In this document: piece after piece, positions 34,482-43,379 of the stretch
Layout of the letters: every line of letters begins with the position of its first letter
Numbering within the stretch: the first letter of the stretch is position 1
From: G001797105 sp964528155
Lineage (GTDB): Bacteria; Chloroflexota; Anaerolineae; Anaerolineales; E44-bin32
Assembly (NCBI GenBank): GCA_964528155.1
Contig: CAZGRL010000001.1
Span: 1-64,000, forward strand
Reading direction: 5' to 3'
Length of the DNA: 64,000 nucleotides
Notes under the pieces: model-generated
Told to the model about the DNA's origin: nothing
Seen by the model: the letters and a program-made list of their open reading frames with translations, nothing else
Database searches by the model: none
Translations under genes and position numbers: made by a program

Positions 34482-35003
34482 TTAGCCTTGTTGAACCTGA
34501 GCCGGGACTTCCTCCTCGTATCGCGTCGGACACTTGAGCAGGAGTTCGTCGGCTTGGAAGACACCATCCGATCCCATTTGTCCGGTGACGATGGCCTGGG
34601 CCTCGTCACGCAAGAGATCCGGTTTGGGGCCGACGTAGACGACCTGAAGCCGCGTGGCCGTCGGATCGTTCACCGCTTTGTGCAGCACTTCCGCCAGGCC
34701 GCCCTCCCGATCGATCTCATTCATGTCAGCCGGTACGTTGGCGATGGTGAACCTGAGAGTGAGCGTCTGGGCGTCGTATTCGATCGTGCTCCCATCCACC
34801 GCGCCCGAAATCTTGACATCTCGCCCGGCGACTGCATCCCCCTTGGTCATCAACTCGTCGATGGTCAGATAGTACTGAGCAGCGGCCTGAGTGGATGACG
34901 CGATGAGATACACGATCGCGGCCACGATGAGCAGCGCACCGATGATGAACTTGGTACGACTGGCTGATTTCGGCTCGGCCCTCAAGACTGTTCTTTCCGC
35001 CAT
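34482..35003 (-). CDS. ccmE: cytochrome c maturation protein CcmE, cysteine-type heme-binding variant
   Basis: Heme chaperone, 173 aa from ATG 35003 (GGAGGGAG upstream). One N-terminal helix (FIIGALLIVAAIVYLI), then the OB-fold with YYLTIDEL, GRDVKISGAVDGSTI and VVYVGPKPDLLRDEAQAIV. The heme-binding site, normally HxxxY, here reads CPTRY (LLLKCPTRY, 34518-34532), so the covalent heme ligand would be a cysteine. Cysteine-type CcmE is known from archaea and Desulfovibrio, usually in systems lacking CcmH and CcmG; here both are present. First gene of the ccm operon. Confidence 0.95.
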   Translation of the reverse strand: MAERTVLRAEPKSASRTKFIIGALLIVAAIVYLIASSTQAAAQYYLTIDELMTKGDAVAGRDVKISGAVDGSTIEYDAQTLTLRFTIANVPADMNEIDREGGLAEVLHKAVNDPTATRLQVVYVGPKPDLLRDEAQAIVTGQMGSDGVFQADELLLKCPTRYEEEVPAQVQQG

Positions 35004-35273
35004 TGCTCTCCCTCCGGGCCTCGCCTCAAGACGCCCTGGACCCGACAAACTGAACCGATTCTATCATTATTCCGAAGTTCGCCCTGTCGGATGAAAGTCA
35101 CTTTTGCGGCCGACAACTGACGGGCTCATCCTGTGACGTGGCACACTCCGACGCCCATTGACGGCAACACCCCTTTGGATCTTTCTCGGCCTGCATTAAC
35201 ACTCGATGAAACCCCGGCTATGATATCCTGAGAAGAATGAAGTGCAGCTCGCCTTCTCGGGTCTTGCGCCGGC

Positions 35274-35987
35274 GTGATCCCCAAACGAATTGATCGATAT
35301 CAGATCATCGATGAGATTGCCCGAGGCGGGATGGCCACCGTCCTGCACGCCCGCGACCCGCGCTTCAAGCGCCATGTCGCCTTGAAGCTCTTGCCCCGGC
35401 CGTTCGTCGGCGATGCACAGTTCAGAGCTCGTTTCCAACGAGAGGCCCGGATGATCGCCTCCCTCGAACATGAAGCCATCGCGCCGGTTTACGACTCGGG
35501 CGAGCAAGATGGCCAACCCTATCTGGTGATGCGGTTCATGGCTGGCGGCTCGCTTGCCGAGCGGATAGCCCGTGGGCCTATGGAAGGAAGTAGGCGGAGT
35601 CTTTGCTGAACCTGCAGGCTGGGGCCCGGGGTCAACTGCGACGTGGCCGGATACCTGACTGCCGGTCAGGCCATCCTGGCCCGCGGACGCAACGCCAGCG
35701 GCACGTGGTGGTGGATCGGATTTCCCACCGGCGACCGATCCTGCTGGGTCTCCGGCCTCTTGGTCGGCTTCAGCGGGGGCGGCGGGGGGCTCCCGGTGCT
35801 CACTCCGGGCCCAAGTTCCACCCCGGGGCCTACGGCAACCCCGGTACCACCACCTGGCGAACCCCGGCCGCCGGCCAAAACGCCCACCACCTGGGGTGAC
35901 AAAGATCATCAAGACCTTCCCGCCCGAACCGGACAGCACCCCTCGCTGACCCTTACCCTGGCTCTGTGCGGGCATGGTCTGTTATGA
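35274..35987 (+). pseudogene. Ser/Thr protein kinase remnant joined to an SH3-like tail (internal deletion)
   Basis: From a GTG at 35274 the frame encodes the N-lobe of a Hanks-type kinase: YQIIDEIARGGMATV (glycine loop), HVALKLL (catalytic Lys), and LVMRFMAGGSLAERIARG. The C-lobe with HRD and DFG motifs is absent. After a TGA at 35607 the sequence, partly in the same frame, becomes GPGVNCDVAGYLTAGQ, GTWWWIGF and CWVSGLLVGF, a bacterial SH3 domain, then a Pro/Thr-rich linker to 35987. Kinases with extracellular SH3 tails are common in Chloroflexota, so most of one gene's middle has probably been deleted. Confidence 0.7.
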
Positions 35988-36389
35988 TCCTATATGTGCC
36001 GTTGAGAACAAAGTGGCATAATGACTACCTGGGTAGGGTGATTTCAGTCGACGGTCCTTGGTGACAAGCATCACTTGGCAGTATGGGTTGATCACCCTAC
36101 ACTTCGCCTGTAATCATGGGGAGTCTACCCCACCCAACCGGGTAGCGGTGCGGGGGCTTGCCCCCTTCGGCGTTTGCCGGACAAATTGCATAGATGTCCC
36201 CGCTCGGAGGATGATTGCCTGCGGCTGTCGGGCAATTGCCATTCCGGCCGGCTTCTGGCAGGCCTCACGACCGGCGATTCGCAGGTCTCCCGTGCCCTCC
36301 GACAAGGGGACCGATGGGGTGATCGATCAATGGAATGGATGGTGGCCGATGCACGTATCGACAAGCGGTTCGATCGCTGAGGTGGTGCG
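35988..36389. other. intergenic leader upstream of the cytochrome cluster, with inverted repeat
   Basis: About 400 bases with no gene. GTAGGGTGAT (36033-36042) and ATCACCCTAC (36091-36100) are perfect 10-bp inverted repeats, and between them GGTGA...TCACT can form a smaller hairpin. This lies about 290 bases before the nonaheme gene and could be an operator or structured 5' leader for the whole cluster. The remainder shows nothing I can name. Confidence 0.5.
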
Positions 36390-37559
36390 ATGACGGCGCG
36401 AACCCGCCTCGGTCGGATTTCCCTGGGCATTGGCGCGGCGCTCACGCTCGCCGCCGTCGTGATAGGGCTTCGCGCCGGGGGGGCTTTGGCGGCTGGTGGG
36501 CGTGGGGCCAGGCCATCCGGGGCCCAGCCGATCCCTCCAGCCTCGGGCTCGGCTCAGGGCATCAGCAACGAATCCTGCTTCGCCTGCCACAGCACCCCTG
36601 GGCTCACCATGGATCTGCCTTCCGGGGAGCAGTTGTATCTGACTGTCGACCGCGATACGTACAACAACTCCGTCCATGGCCAGCTCGGCTACGCCTGCGT
36701 CCAGTGCCACACCGACATCACCGGATATCCCCATCCAAAGGTGGCGGCACAGACCCTACGCGAGTTCACCCTGGAGAAATACACCGCCTGCGCCGTATGC
36801 CATCAGGACAAATATCAGCAGACGCTGGATAGCGTTCATCAGAAGGCATTGGCGGCCGGGAACATCAACGCCGCAGTGTGCACCGACTGCCATGGAGCTC
36901 ACGACGTCCAGCCACCCGACCAACCCCGCACCCGCATCCCCCAGACCTGTCAGAAATGTCACTCCCAGATCTATGACCTTTACAAGGACAGCGTTCACGG
37001 TGCGGCGCTTATCGGCGAAGGAAATCCGGACGTCCCGACTTGCATCGATTGCCATGGAGTTCACAACATCGAAGGTCCGTCGAACAGCCCCTTCCGGCTG
37101 TTCTCCCCCCAGATCTGCGCCCGCTGCCACGCCAACAAACAGTTGATGGACAAGTACGGTATAAGCACAGACGTCTTCAACACGTATGTCTCTGACTTCC
37201 ACGGTACGACTGTCGTGATCTTCGAAGCCATCACTCCCGATCAACAGACCAACAAGCCCGTGTGCATCGACTGTCATGGCGTGCACGATATCCTCGCACC
37301 GAATAACCCCAACAGCACGGTGATGAAGGCCAACCTTCTCAAAACGTGCCAGAAGTGTCATCCGGACGCGACCACGAATTTCCCCACAGCCTGGCTGAGC
37401 CACTATCGGCCCAGCCCGCAGCATTATGCCCTGGTCTACTACGTCCAATTGTTCTATCGGATTCTGATCCCGACCGTCATTGGAGGCATGCTGGTCTTCG
37501 TCGTCGCTGATGGGGTCCGTCGGATAATGATCAAGCGGAAGGGGCGCAGCGATGAGTGA
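36390..37559 (+). CDS. nonaheme c-type cytochrome, membrane-anchored at both ends
   Basis: 389 aa with an N-terminal signal/anchor (ISLGIGAALTLAAVVIG), nine CXXCH motifs (CFACH, CVQCH, CAVCH, CTDCH, CQKCH, CIDCH, CARCH, CIDCH, CQKCH), and a C-terminal helix (ILIPTVIGGMLVFVVADGV) followed by a basic tail. Several motifs are followed by GVHDI or GAHDV, as in tetraheme/octaheme cytochromes c3-c554. It presumably stores or relays electrons outside the membrane. GAGGTGG precedes the ATG. The stop overlaps the start of the membrane cytochrome b gene by 8 bases, so these two are probably a complex. Confidence 0.93.
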   Translation: MTARTRLGRISLGIGAALTLAAVVIGLRAGGALAAGGRGARPSGAQPIPPASGSAQGISNESCFACHSTPGLTMDLPSGEQLYLTVDRDTYNNSVHGQLGYACVQCHTDITGYPHPKVAAQTLREFTLEKYTACAVCHQDKYQQTLDSVHQKALAAGNINAAVCTDCHGAHDVQPPDQPRTRIPQTCQKCHSQIYDLYKDSVHGAALIGEGNPDVPTCIDCHGVHNIEGPSNSPFRLFSPQICARCHANKQLMDKYGISTDVFNTYVSDFHGTTVVIFEAITPDQQTNKPVCIDCHGVHDILAPNNPNSTVMKANLLKTCQKCHPDATTNFPTAWLSHYRPSPQHYALVYYVQLFYRILIPTVIGGMLVFVVADGVRRIMIKRKGRSDE

Positions 37560-38712
37560 ATCCCGCAAGTACCTCCGCTTCCCGGTCTCCTATCGAATCG
37601 AGCACTGGATCCTGGTTACCGCTTTCACCACCCTGGCGATCACCGGGCTGGTGCAGAAGTTCCCAATGGCGGGTATCTCGGATGCGATCCTGCGCCTGCT
37701 CGGTGGGATCGATACGACGCGGGTGATCCACCATAGAGCGGCGGTCGTCCTGATGCTGGAAGCCGTGTATCACATCGGTGCCGTCGGATTCCGCCTTTTC
37801 GTCCGCCGGACACGTCTTTCGATGCTCCCGACGATGACCGATGTTCGTGTGGCCGTGCAGGCGTTGCTCTTCAATCTGGGTCTCAGCAAAGTCCGTCCAC
37901 AGCAGGGTCGTTTCAGCTTCGAAGAGAAGGTCGAGTATTGGGCGGTGGTCTGGGGCACCGTGATCATGGCGCTCACTGGCTTCATGATGTGGAACCCGAT
38001 CGCCACGACCCGCTTACTCCCAGGGGAGTTTGTGCCGGCGGCGAAGTCGGCCCACGGGGCGGAAGCGGTGCTGGCCGTCCTGGCCATCATCATCTGGCAC
38101 ATCTACCACGTTCACGTCCGCGAACTCAACAAGAGCATGTTCACCGGTCGACTGACAGAAGACGAGATGATCGAGGAGCACCCGCTCGAGTTGGCCGATC
38201 TCAAGGCCGGTGTGGCAGAGCGTCCGGTCGAACAGCGCTTGCTTACCCGCCGCAAGCGGATTTTCTATCCGGTCTACGGCCTGCTGGCGGCGGTGATGCT
38301 CCTCGGGATCTACGCCTTTGTCGCGTTGGAGCATACAGCTGTTACCACCCTGCCGCCCGCCGAGAATGTCGTCGTCTACGCTCCGCTCACGCCGACACCT
38401 TTCCCGACGGCGCTGCCTTCGGCCACGGCACAGCCGATCACAGCGGTCACCTGGGATGGCGGGATCGGGGCCATTTTCCAGACCAAGTGCGGGACGTGCC
38501 ACGGCGGGCCGTCGGGTCTGGGCGGGCTGGATCTGTCCAGCTACGCCGGCATCAGCGCCGGTGGAGTCGACGGCCCGGCGATCGTGCCTGGCGATGCCGA
38601 CGCCAGCCTGCTGGTATCGAAGCAATCCGCCGGCGGTCATCCGGGGCAGCTGACCGGTGAGGAACTGGCCCTGGTCCGGCAGTGGATCGAGGCCGGCGCG
38701 CCGGAAAACTAA
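37552..38712 (+). CDS. membrane cytochrome b (b561/NarI-like) with C-terminal cytochrome c domain
   Basis: 386 aa. Four or five membrane helices with heme-b histidines in RIEHWILV, RVIHHRAAV, EAVYHIGAV and the SAHGAEAV...IIWHIYHVH region form a di-heme quinol-reactive unit. A further helix (IFYPVYGLLAAVMLLGIYAF) and a Pro/Thr-rich linker lead to one CXXCH (CGTCH) domain ending GPAIVPGDADASLL. It would take electrons from quinol and hand them to its own heme c and on to the nonaheme protein. Translationally coupled to the upstream gene. Confidence 0.9.
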   Translation: MSESRKYLRFPVSYRIEHWILVTAFTTLAITGLVQKFPMAGISDAILRLLGGIDTTRVIHHRAAVVLMLEAVYHIGAVGFRLFVRRTRLSMLPTMTDVRVAVQALLFNLGLSKVRPQQGRFSFEEKVEYWAVVWGTVIMALTGFMMWNPIATTRLLPGEFVPAAKSAHGAEAVLAVLAIIIWHIYHVHVRELNKSMFTGRLTEDEMIEEHPLELADLKAGVAERPVEQRLLTRRKRIFYPVYGLLAAVMLLGIYAFVALEHTAVTTLPPAENVVVYAPLTPTPFPTALPSATAQPITAVTWDGGIGAIFQTKCGTCHGGPSGLGGLDLSSYAGISAGGVDGPAIVPGDADASLLVSKQSAGGHPGQLTGEELALVRQWIEAGAPEN

Positions 38713-38732
38713 AACTCAGGCTCAATCGGAGA

Positions 38733-39879
38733 ATGCGCATAGAAACGTTGAGAGGGGCGATCCGGCGCTTCTACTTCCCGCCCGAAGGCTCACCCTTGTG
38801 GATCGGGCTGCTCCCGTACGCCACGCTCGACGTGCTCAGCCTGGCGGCGCTCGTCTCAGGCGCGTACGCCTGGGATTACACCAATTCGCCTCCTTTCTGT
38901 GGCGCCGTTTGCCATACCATGCCGCCCGAATACACGGCTTGCCTGACCTCGCATCACGCCCGGGTGGATTGCGTCGAGTGCCACATCGGCCGCGGGTTCA
39001 TCGCCACCCGTGTGACCCGCAAGGCGGGAGATACCAAGTACATCGTCGCTCTGGCTTTCCACGAGTATGAATTTCCGATTCGGGCGACGGACTTGAGGCC
39101 GGCCCGCGAGACGTGTGAGCGTTGCCACTTCCCGGAGAAATTCTCCGACGATAGCCTGCGTCACATTCAACACTATGCCAATGGTGTGGATAACACGCCG
39201 ACGACGACTTATCTCGTCCTCAAGACCGGAGGCGGGTCGAAGCGGCAGGGCCTCGGGCGCGGCATCCACTGGCACATCGAGAACCAGGTTCACTATCTGC
39301 CGTTGGATCCCGAAGAGCAGTCGATCCCCTACGTGCGTGTCATCCAGGACGATGGTTCAGTCTCGGAATACGTCGAGTTGGGTTCAGGCATCGATCCGGC
39401 CTCGATCAACCCATCCGACTTGAAGGAGATGGACTGCATCACGTGTCACAACAGGGTCACCCACCTGATCCTCTCGCCCGAGGACACCGTCGATCAGCTC
39501 ATCACCGGCAGCGCCATTTCGCAGGAAATCCCCGAATTACACGAGAAGGCCTGTCGAGGTGTACGGCGCGTCATACAGCTTGACCCAGGAGGCCATGTCA
39601 GGCATCGCCGGCCTGACATACGATGGTGCCATTGGCTTGCTGTTCCAGAACCGCTGTGCCGCGTGCCATGGCGCGTCAGCAACCATGGGCCTCGACCTGA
39701 CGTCCTACGCCACGGCCATGGCCGGAAGCAAGAACGGGCCGGTGATCGTGCCCGGTGATCCTCAGGGAAGCCTTCTTGTCCGGAAACAATCGGGGGACCA
39801 GCCCCACTTCGGACAGTTCTCAGCCAAAGAACTTCAACGAGTCGTCGATTGGATCAAGGCCGGTGCGCCTGAGAAGTAA
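38733..39879 (+). pseudogene. NapC/NirT-like multiheme cytochrome, frameshift at 39552 splits off a C-terminal cytochrome domain
   Basis: From ATG 38733 the protein has one membrane anchor (ATLDVLSLAALVSGAYAW), then an unusual CGAVCH (CX3CH) as first heme site followed by TMPPEYTA, then CVECH, CERCH and CITCH. After HEKA the frame loses sense and ends at 39758. Reading one base further on (removing the T at 39552) gives KAVEVYGASYSLTQEAM and a cytochrome domain with CAACH ending IKAGAPEK at 39879, very like the tails of its neighbours. Either the gene is split or a base was inserted in the sequence. NapC-type proteins oxidise quinol and feed periplasmic cytochromes. Confidence 0.85.
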
Positions 39880-39968
39880 GGACCGAGCCTGCGGATTGGC
39901 GGCGAGAACGCAACAACCCGAACTCGAAATGTCACCGGGCGTGACACGCGAAGGGAGGTGCTTCAACA

Positions 39969-40448
39969 ATGGGTGAACCGAACCGAATGGGCCGTCGCCA
40001 ATTCCTGAGCACGCTGACCTGGGCGATCGGCGGGGTCATCAGCGCCGGGCTCGGCATCCCTGCCATTGCCTACATCATTGGTCCGGCGCTCCAGGGCACG
40101 GGGACCCAGAATTGGATCCGGCTGGGCTCGACAGCCAAGGTCGAACTCGGAGCCCCCACGCTTTTCAAAGCCCGAATCACCCGCAAGACAGGCTGGATCG
40201 AGAACGAGGAAGAACTCTCAGCCTACGTCAGGACCGACAACGGGCGCGAATTCGTGGCGATGTCCAACATCTGCACCCACCTCGGGTGCCGGGTGCGCTG
40301 GGTCAGCGGGCAAGGGGAGTTCTTCTGCCCCTGCCACAACGGCGTATTCGATAAGGACGGCAACGTCGTGTCCGGCCCTCCGCCGCGACCCCTCGACCGC
40401 TATGAAGTTAAGGTCGAGGACGACGAACTGTTCATTCTGGGAGGCTGA
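39969..40448 (+). CDS. Rieske 2Fe-2S protein of bc complex 1
   Basis: 159 aa. N-terminus GRRQFLSTLTWAIGG is a Tat-like signal/anchor, followed by one helix. The Rieske ligands are in CTHLGC (near residue 107) and CPCHNG (near residue 126), with GPPPRPLDRY after them. This is the high-potential electron acceptor of quinol oxidation by the cytochrome b6 and subunit IV products, whose genes begin 2 bases downstream. GGGAGGTG precedes the ATG. Confidence 0.95.
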   Translation: MGEPNRMGRRQFLSTLTWAIGGVISAGLGIPAIAYIIGPALQGTGTQNWIRLGSTAKVELGAPTLFKARITRKTGWIENEEELSAYVRTDNGREFVAMSNICTHLGCRVRWVSGQGEFFCPCHNGVFDKDGNVVSGPPPRPLDRYEVKVEDDELFILGG

Positions 40449-40450
40449 AC

Positions 40451-41110
40451 ATGGCGGCCAGAGTCGGCGATTGGTTGGACGAACGACTGGGATGGCGGCA
40501 GGTCTGGGAAGCGATCTTCCTGCGCAAGATCCCCAAAGTCAATTGGTTCTACACCCTTGGGAGCGCGGCACTCTTCTTGGCGGTGAATCAGATTGTGACG
40601 GGGATTTTGCTCACCATCTACTACGTCCCGACCCCCGATCACGCGTATGACAGCGTGCAGTTCATCACCGGGCAGGTCCCGGCCGGCTGGCTAATTCGAG
40701 GATTGCACCACTGGGGTGCCAGCGCCATGGTCGTCATCGTGGGCCTGCACATGTTGCGTGTGATCCTGCAAGGCTCCTACAAGTACCCGCGGGAGGTCAC
40801 CTGGTTTACCGGTGTTCTTCTCTTGTTGGCGGTGGTCGGGTTCGGCTTCACCGGATACCTCCTCCCATGGGACCAGAAGGCATTCTGGGCTACGACCGTC
40901 GGCACGCGCATCGCCGGGGTGACGCCCGTTGTCGGAGAGTGGATCCTGCGCATCATGCGCGGCGGCGAGGAACTCTCAGCGGTCACCCTGGCACGATTCT
41001 TCGGCGTACACGTGTGGGTCCTGCCGGCGGCCTTGCTGAGCCTGGTACTCGTGCACCTCTACCTTGTCATCCGGATCGGGATCAGCGCCCCGCCGAAGAG
41101 GGGGGAGTGA
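40451..41110 (+). CDS. cytochrome b6-type subunit (N-terminal half of cytochrome b)
   Basis: 219 aa with four membrane helices and four heme-b histidines: HHWGASAMVVIVGLHM and GVHVWVLPAALLSLVLVH (14 residues between the second pair, as in b6-type). The Qo-site region shows YLLPWDQKAFWATTVGT. The split cytochrome b organisation (b6 plus subunit IV) is that of b6f-like complexes. It follows the Rieske gene after 2 bases and precedes the fused subunit IV by 3 bases. Confidence 0.95.
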   Translation: MAARVGDWLDERLGWRQVWEAIFLRKIPKVNWFYTLGSAALFLAVNQIVTGILLTIYYVPTPDHAYDSVQFITGQVPAGWLIRGLHHWGASAMVVIVGLHMLRVILQGSYKYPREVTWFTGVLLLLAVVGFGFTGYLLPWDQKAFWATTVGTRIAGVTPVVGEWILRIMRGGEELSAVTLARFFGVHVWVLPAALLSLVLVHLYLVIRIGISAPPKRGE

Positions 41111-41113
41111 CCG

Positions 41114-43216
41114 ATGAACGAACAAGAAAAGAAAGAGTACCTGGAGGCCTACCACAAAGCCAAGGAAGCCGGGCCGTCGTTCTTTCCTGACGTCGTCGTC
41201 AAAGATGCCGTCGTCGCACTCTTGGTGTTCCTGGCGCTTGCGGCTCTGGCCTACTTCATCGGCGCCCCGCTCGAAGCCCGGGCCAACCCGGCCGATACAT
41301 CGTACACCCCTCGACCGGAATGGTATTTCCTGTTCTTGTTCCAGTTGTTGAAGTACTTCCCGGGGAAGTTGGAGGTTATCGGGGTCATCGTCATCCCGAC
41401 CGTGGTCCTCGGATTGTTGTTCTTCTTGCCATTTATCGATCGGACAGCCAAGCGACATCCCATCGGTCGGCCGATTGTCACCGCCGGCGTGACACTGGTC
41501 GTGCTCGCCGTCGGGCTGCTGACGCTGCAGGCGGTGCGCGAGACGCCTCCGCCGGCCGACACTTCACTCGGTGATCCAACCGCCGCGCTCTACGTCACAA
41601 ACTGCGCCGGCTGCCACGGCCCGTCCATCAGCGTGCCGCCCAGCACCAACCTGCACGCCGTCATCGCCCAGGGCAAACACGAAGGCATGCCGGCCTGGAA
41701 CGCCGATCTCACCAGCGACGAGATCGATGCGCTGGCAGGTTTCATCCTCTCCCCCGACGGCAGCCGCCTGTTCACCGAGAACTGTGCCGAATGCCACCAG
41801 ACCTCTGAACTCGTGGCCAGCGATCCACTTGAGCTTAGGTCAGCATTGCAGCAGGGGCCCGACTACCCACCGCACGCCGGTCTGGAAGTGCCGGCCTGGA
41901 CACAAACACTCAGCCCCGAGGAGCGCACGGCGCTGCTCAATTTCCTGGTCGCCCCTGACGGGCAGCGCCTGTTCGCCATCAACTGCGCTGCGTGCCACGG
42001 ACGATCCGTGTCCTTCTCGGGGGACGAAGCCACCCTGCGCCAGATCATCCAACAGGGCGGGTTGCATCTCGAGATGCCGCCGTGGCGAGAGAGATTGAGC
42101 TCGTCGGAGCTCGACATGCTGGCCAGCTATGTTGTCGACCCGTCCAACACGCCTCAAGGCCAGCAACTGTTCTCCAACTACTGCACCGAATGCCATGGGC
42201 AGCGCGTCCCGGCGGAGACTGACGTCGAGACGGCCCGCCAGGCAATCGCCAGCGGCGGCGGGCACGAGACGATGCCCGTATGGGGAAACATCCTCACGCC
42301 CGAACAAATCGACGCGTTGGTGAGTTACACACTCGAAGCCGCTCACGGCGCGCCCCTCGAGCTGGGCCAGGATCTCTTTGCCAAGAACTGCTCCGTCTGC
42401 CACGGCGATTTCGGCGAAGGCGGGCCCAACCCAACCCGACCGGACGACATCATCGCCCCAATCAGCTCAGCCGAGTTCCTCGAGACGCGCGATGACGCCA
42501 CACTGCGAGCGATCATCTCCCAGGGCCAGCCCAACTTCGGGATGTCACCCTTTGGGAACGCTTACGGAGGCCCGTTGAGCGACGAGGAGGTTGACGCTCT
42601 CGTAGCCTTCATCCGATCGTGGCAAGCAAAGCCTCCGGTGGAACTGCCTCCGGAAATCGTGAGCCGACCGCTATCGATCGAGGGTCCTGACATCTACGCC
42701 GAGGTCTGCGCGCAATGCCACGGCGTTCAAGGCGAAGGCCTGATCGGCCCATCGCTGAGCGATCCTTCGTTCCAATCCGCCAACACGGATGAGCAGATCT
42801 ACAACACGATCAATGTCGGCCACGAGGCCACAGCCATGATCGGCTGGGGAGAGATCCTCAGCGCCGACCAGATCCACCAGCTTGTGGATTACATCCGGAA
42901 GCTGGGCGGAGCAGGAGCCGCGCAAGACGCTGGCGAAGTCTCTTTTAAGAATGACGTGCTCCCCATCCTGGATGAGAAGTGCGGGATCTGTCATGGCAGC
43001 CTGGGAGGCTGGGACGCCTCGAGCCATCAATCGGTGATGGAGAGCGGGGACAATGGGCCAGTCGTGAACCCCGGAGACCCCGAAGCCAGCCTGCTCGCCC
43101 AGAAGCTCCTCGGCACTCAGACGATTGGAGCAGAGATGCCTCCAGCAGGCCCGCTGCCGCAGGACGAAATCCAGACGATCCTGGATTGGATCAGCGCGGG
43201 CGCCTTGGACAACTGA
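41114..43216 (+). CDS. cytochrome b subunit IV fused to seven c-type heme domains
   Basis: 700 aa. The first ~150 residues are subunit IV: a PEWY Qo motif (RPEWYFLFLFQLLKYFPG near residue 70) and three membrane helices. The rest is a chain of cytochrome c domains with CAGCH, CAECH, CAACH, CTECH, CSVCH, CAQCH and CGICH, each followed by a MP(A/V)W-type methionine loop in most cases. The last domain ends GPVVNPGDPEASLL, like two neighbouring proteins. This replaces cytochrome f/c1 with a built-in heptaheme relay of roughly 550 residues. Confidence 0.94.
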   Translation: MNEQEKKEYLEAYHKAKEAGPSFFPDVVVKDAVVALLVFLALAALAYFIGAPLEARANPADTSYTPRPEWYFLFLFQLLKYFPGKLEVIGVIVIPTVVLGLLFFLPFIDRTAKRHPIGRPIVTAGVTLVVLAVGLLTLQAVRETPPPADTSLGDPTAALYVTNCAGCHGPSISVPPSTNLHAVIAQGKHEGMPAWNADLTSDEIDALAGFILSPDGSRLFTENCAECHQTSELVASDPLELRSALQQGPDYPPHAGLEVPAWTQTLSPEERTALLNFLVAPDGQRLFAINCAACHGRSVSFSGDEATLRQIIQQGGLHLEMPPWRERLSSSELDMLASYVVDPSNTPQGQQLFSNYCTECHGQRVPAETDVETARQAIASGGGHETMPVWGNILTPEQIDALVSYTLEAAHGAPLELGQDLFAKNCSVCHGDFGEGGPNPTRPDDIIAPISSAEFLETRDDATLRAIISQGQPNFGMSPFGNAYGGPLSDEEVDALVAFIRSWQAKPPVELPPEIVSRPLSIEGPDIYAEVCAQCHGVQGEGLIGPSLSDPSFQSANTDEQIYNTINVGHEATAMIGWGEILSADQIHQLVDYIRKLGGAGAAQDAGEVSFKNDVLPILDEKCGICHGSLGGWDASSHQSVMESGDNGPVVNPGDPEASLLAQKLLGTQTIGAEMPPAGPLPQDEIQTILDWISAGALDN

Positions 43217-43379
43217 CGCTCATTGGGGAGAGGGCATCAAGCCCTGGAACATCAACCCCACGAGCGCGGAGCGGGATATAGAGCGAGGGAACGAGCCGGA
43301 CGGATGACCCGGCGGCCTCCGTCTTCGACTGAGTCGGTAGACGCAGTACAGGCGGCGCATCGCCGCGAGAGAGCCTCAC

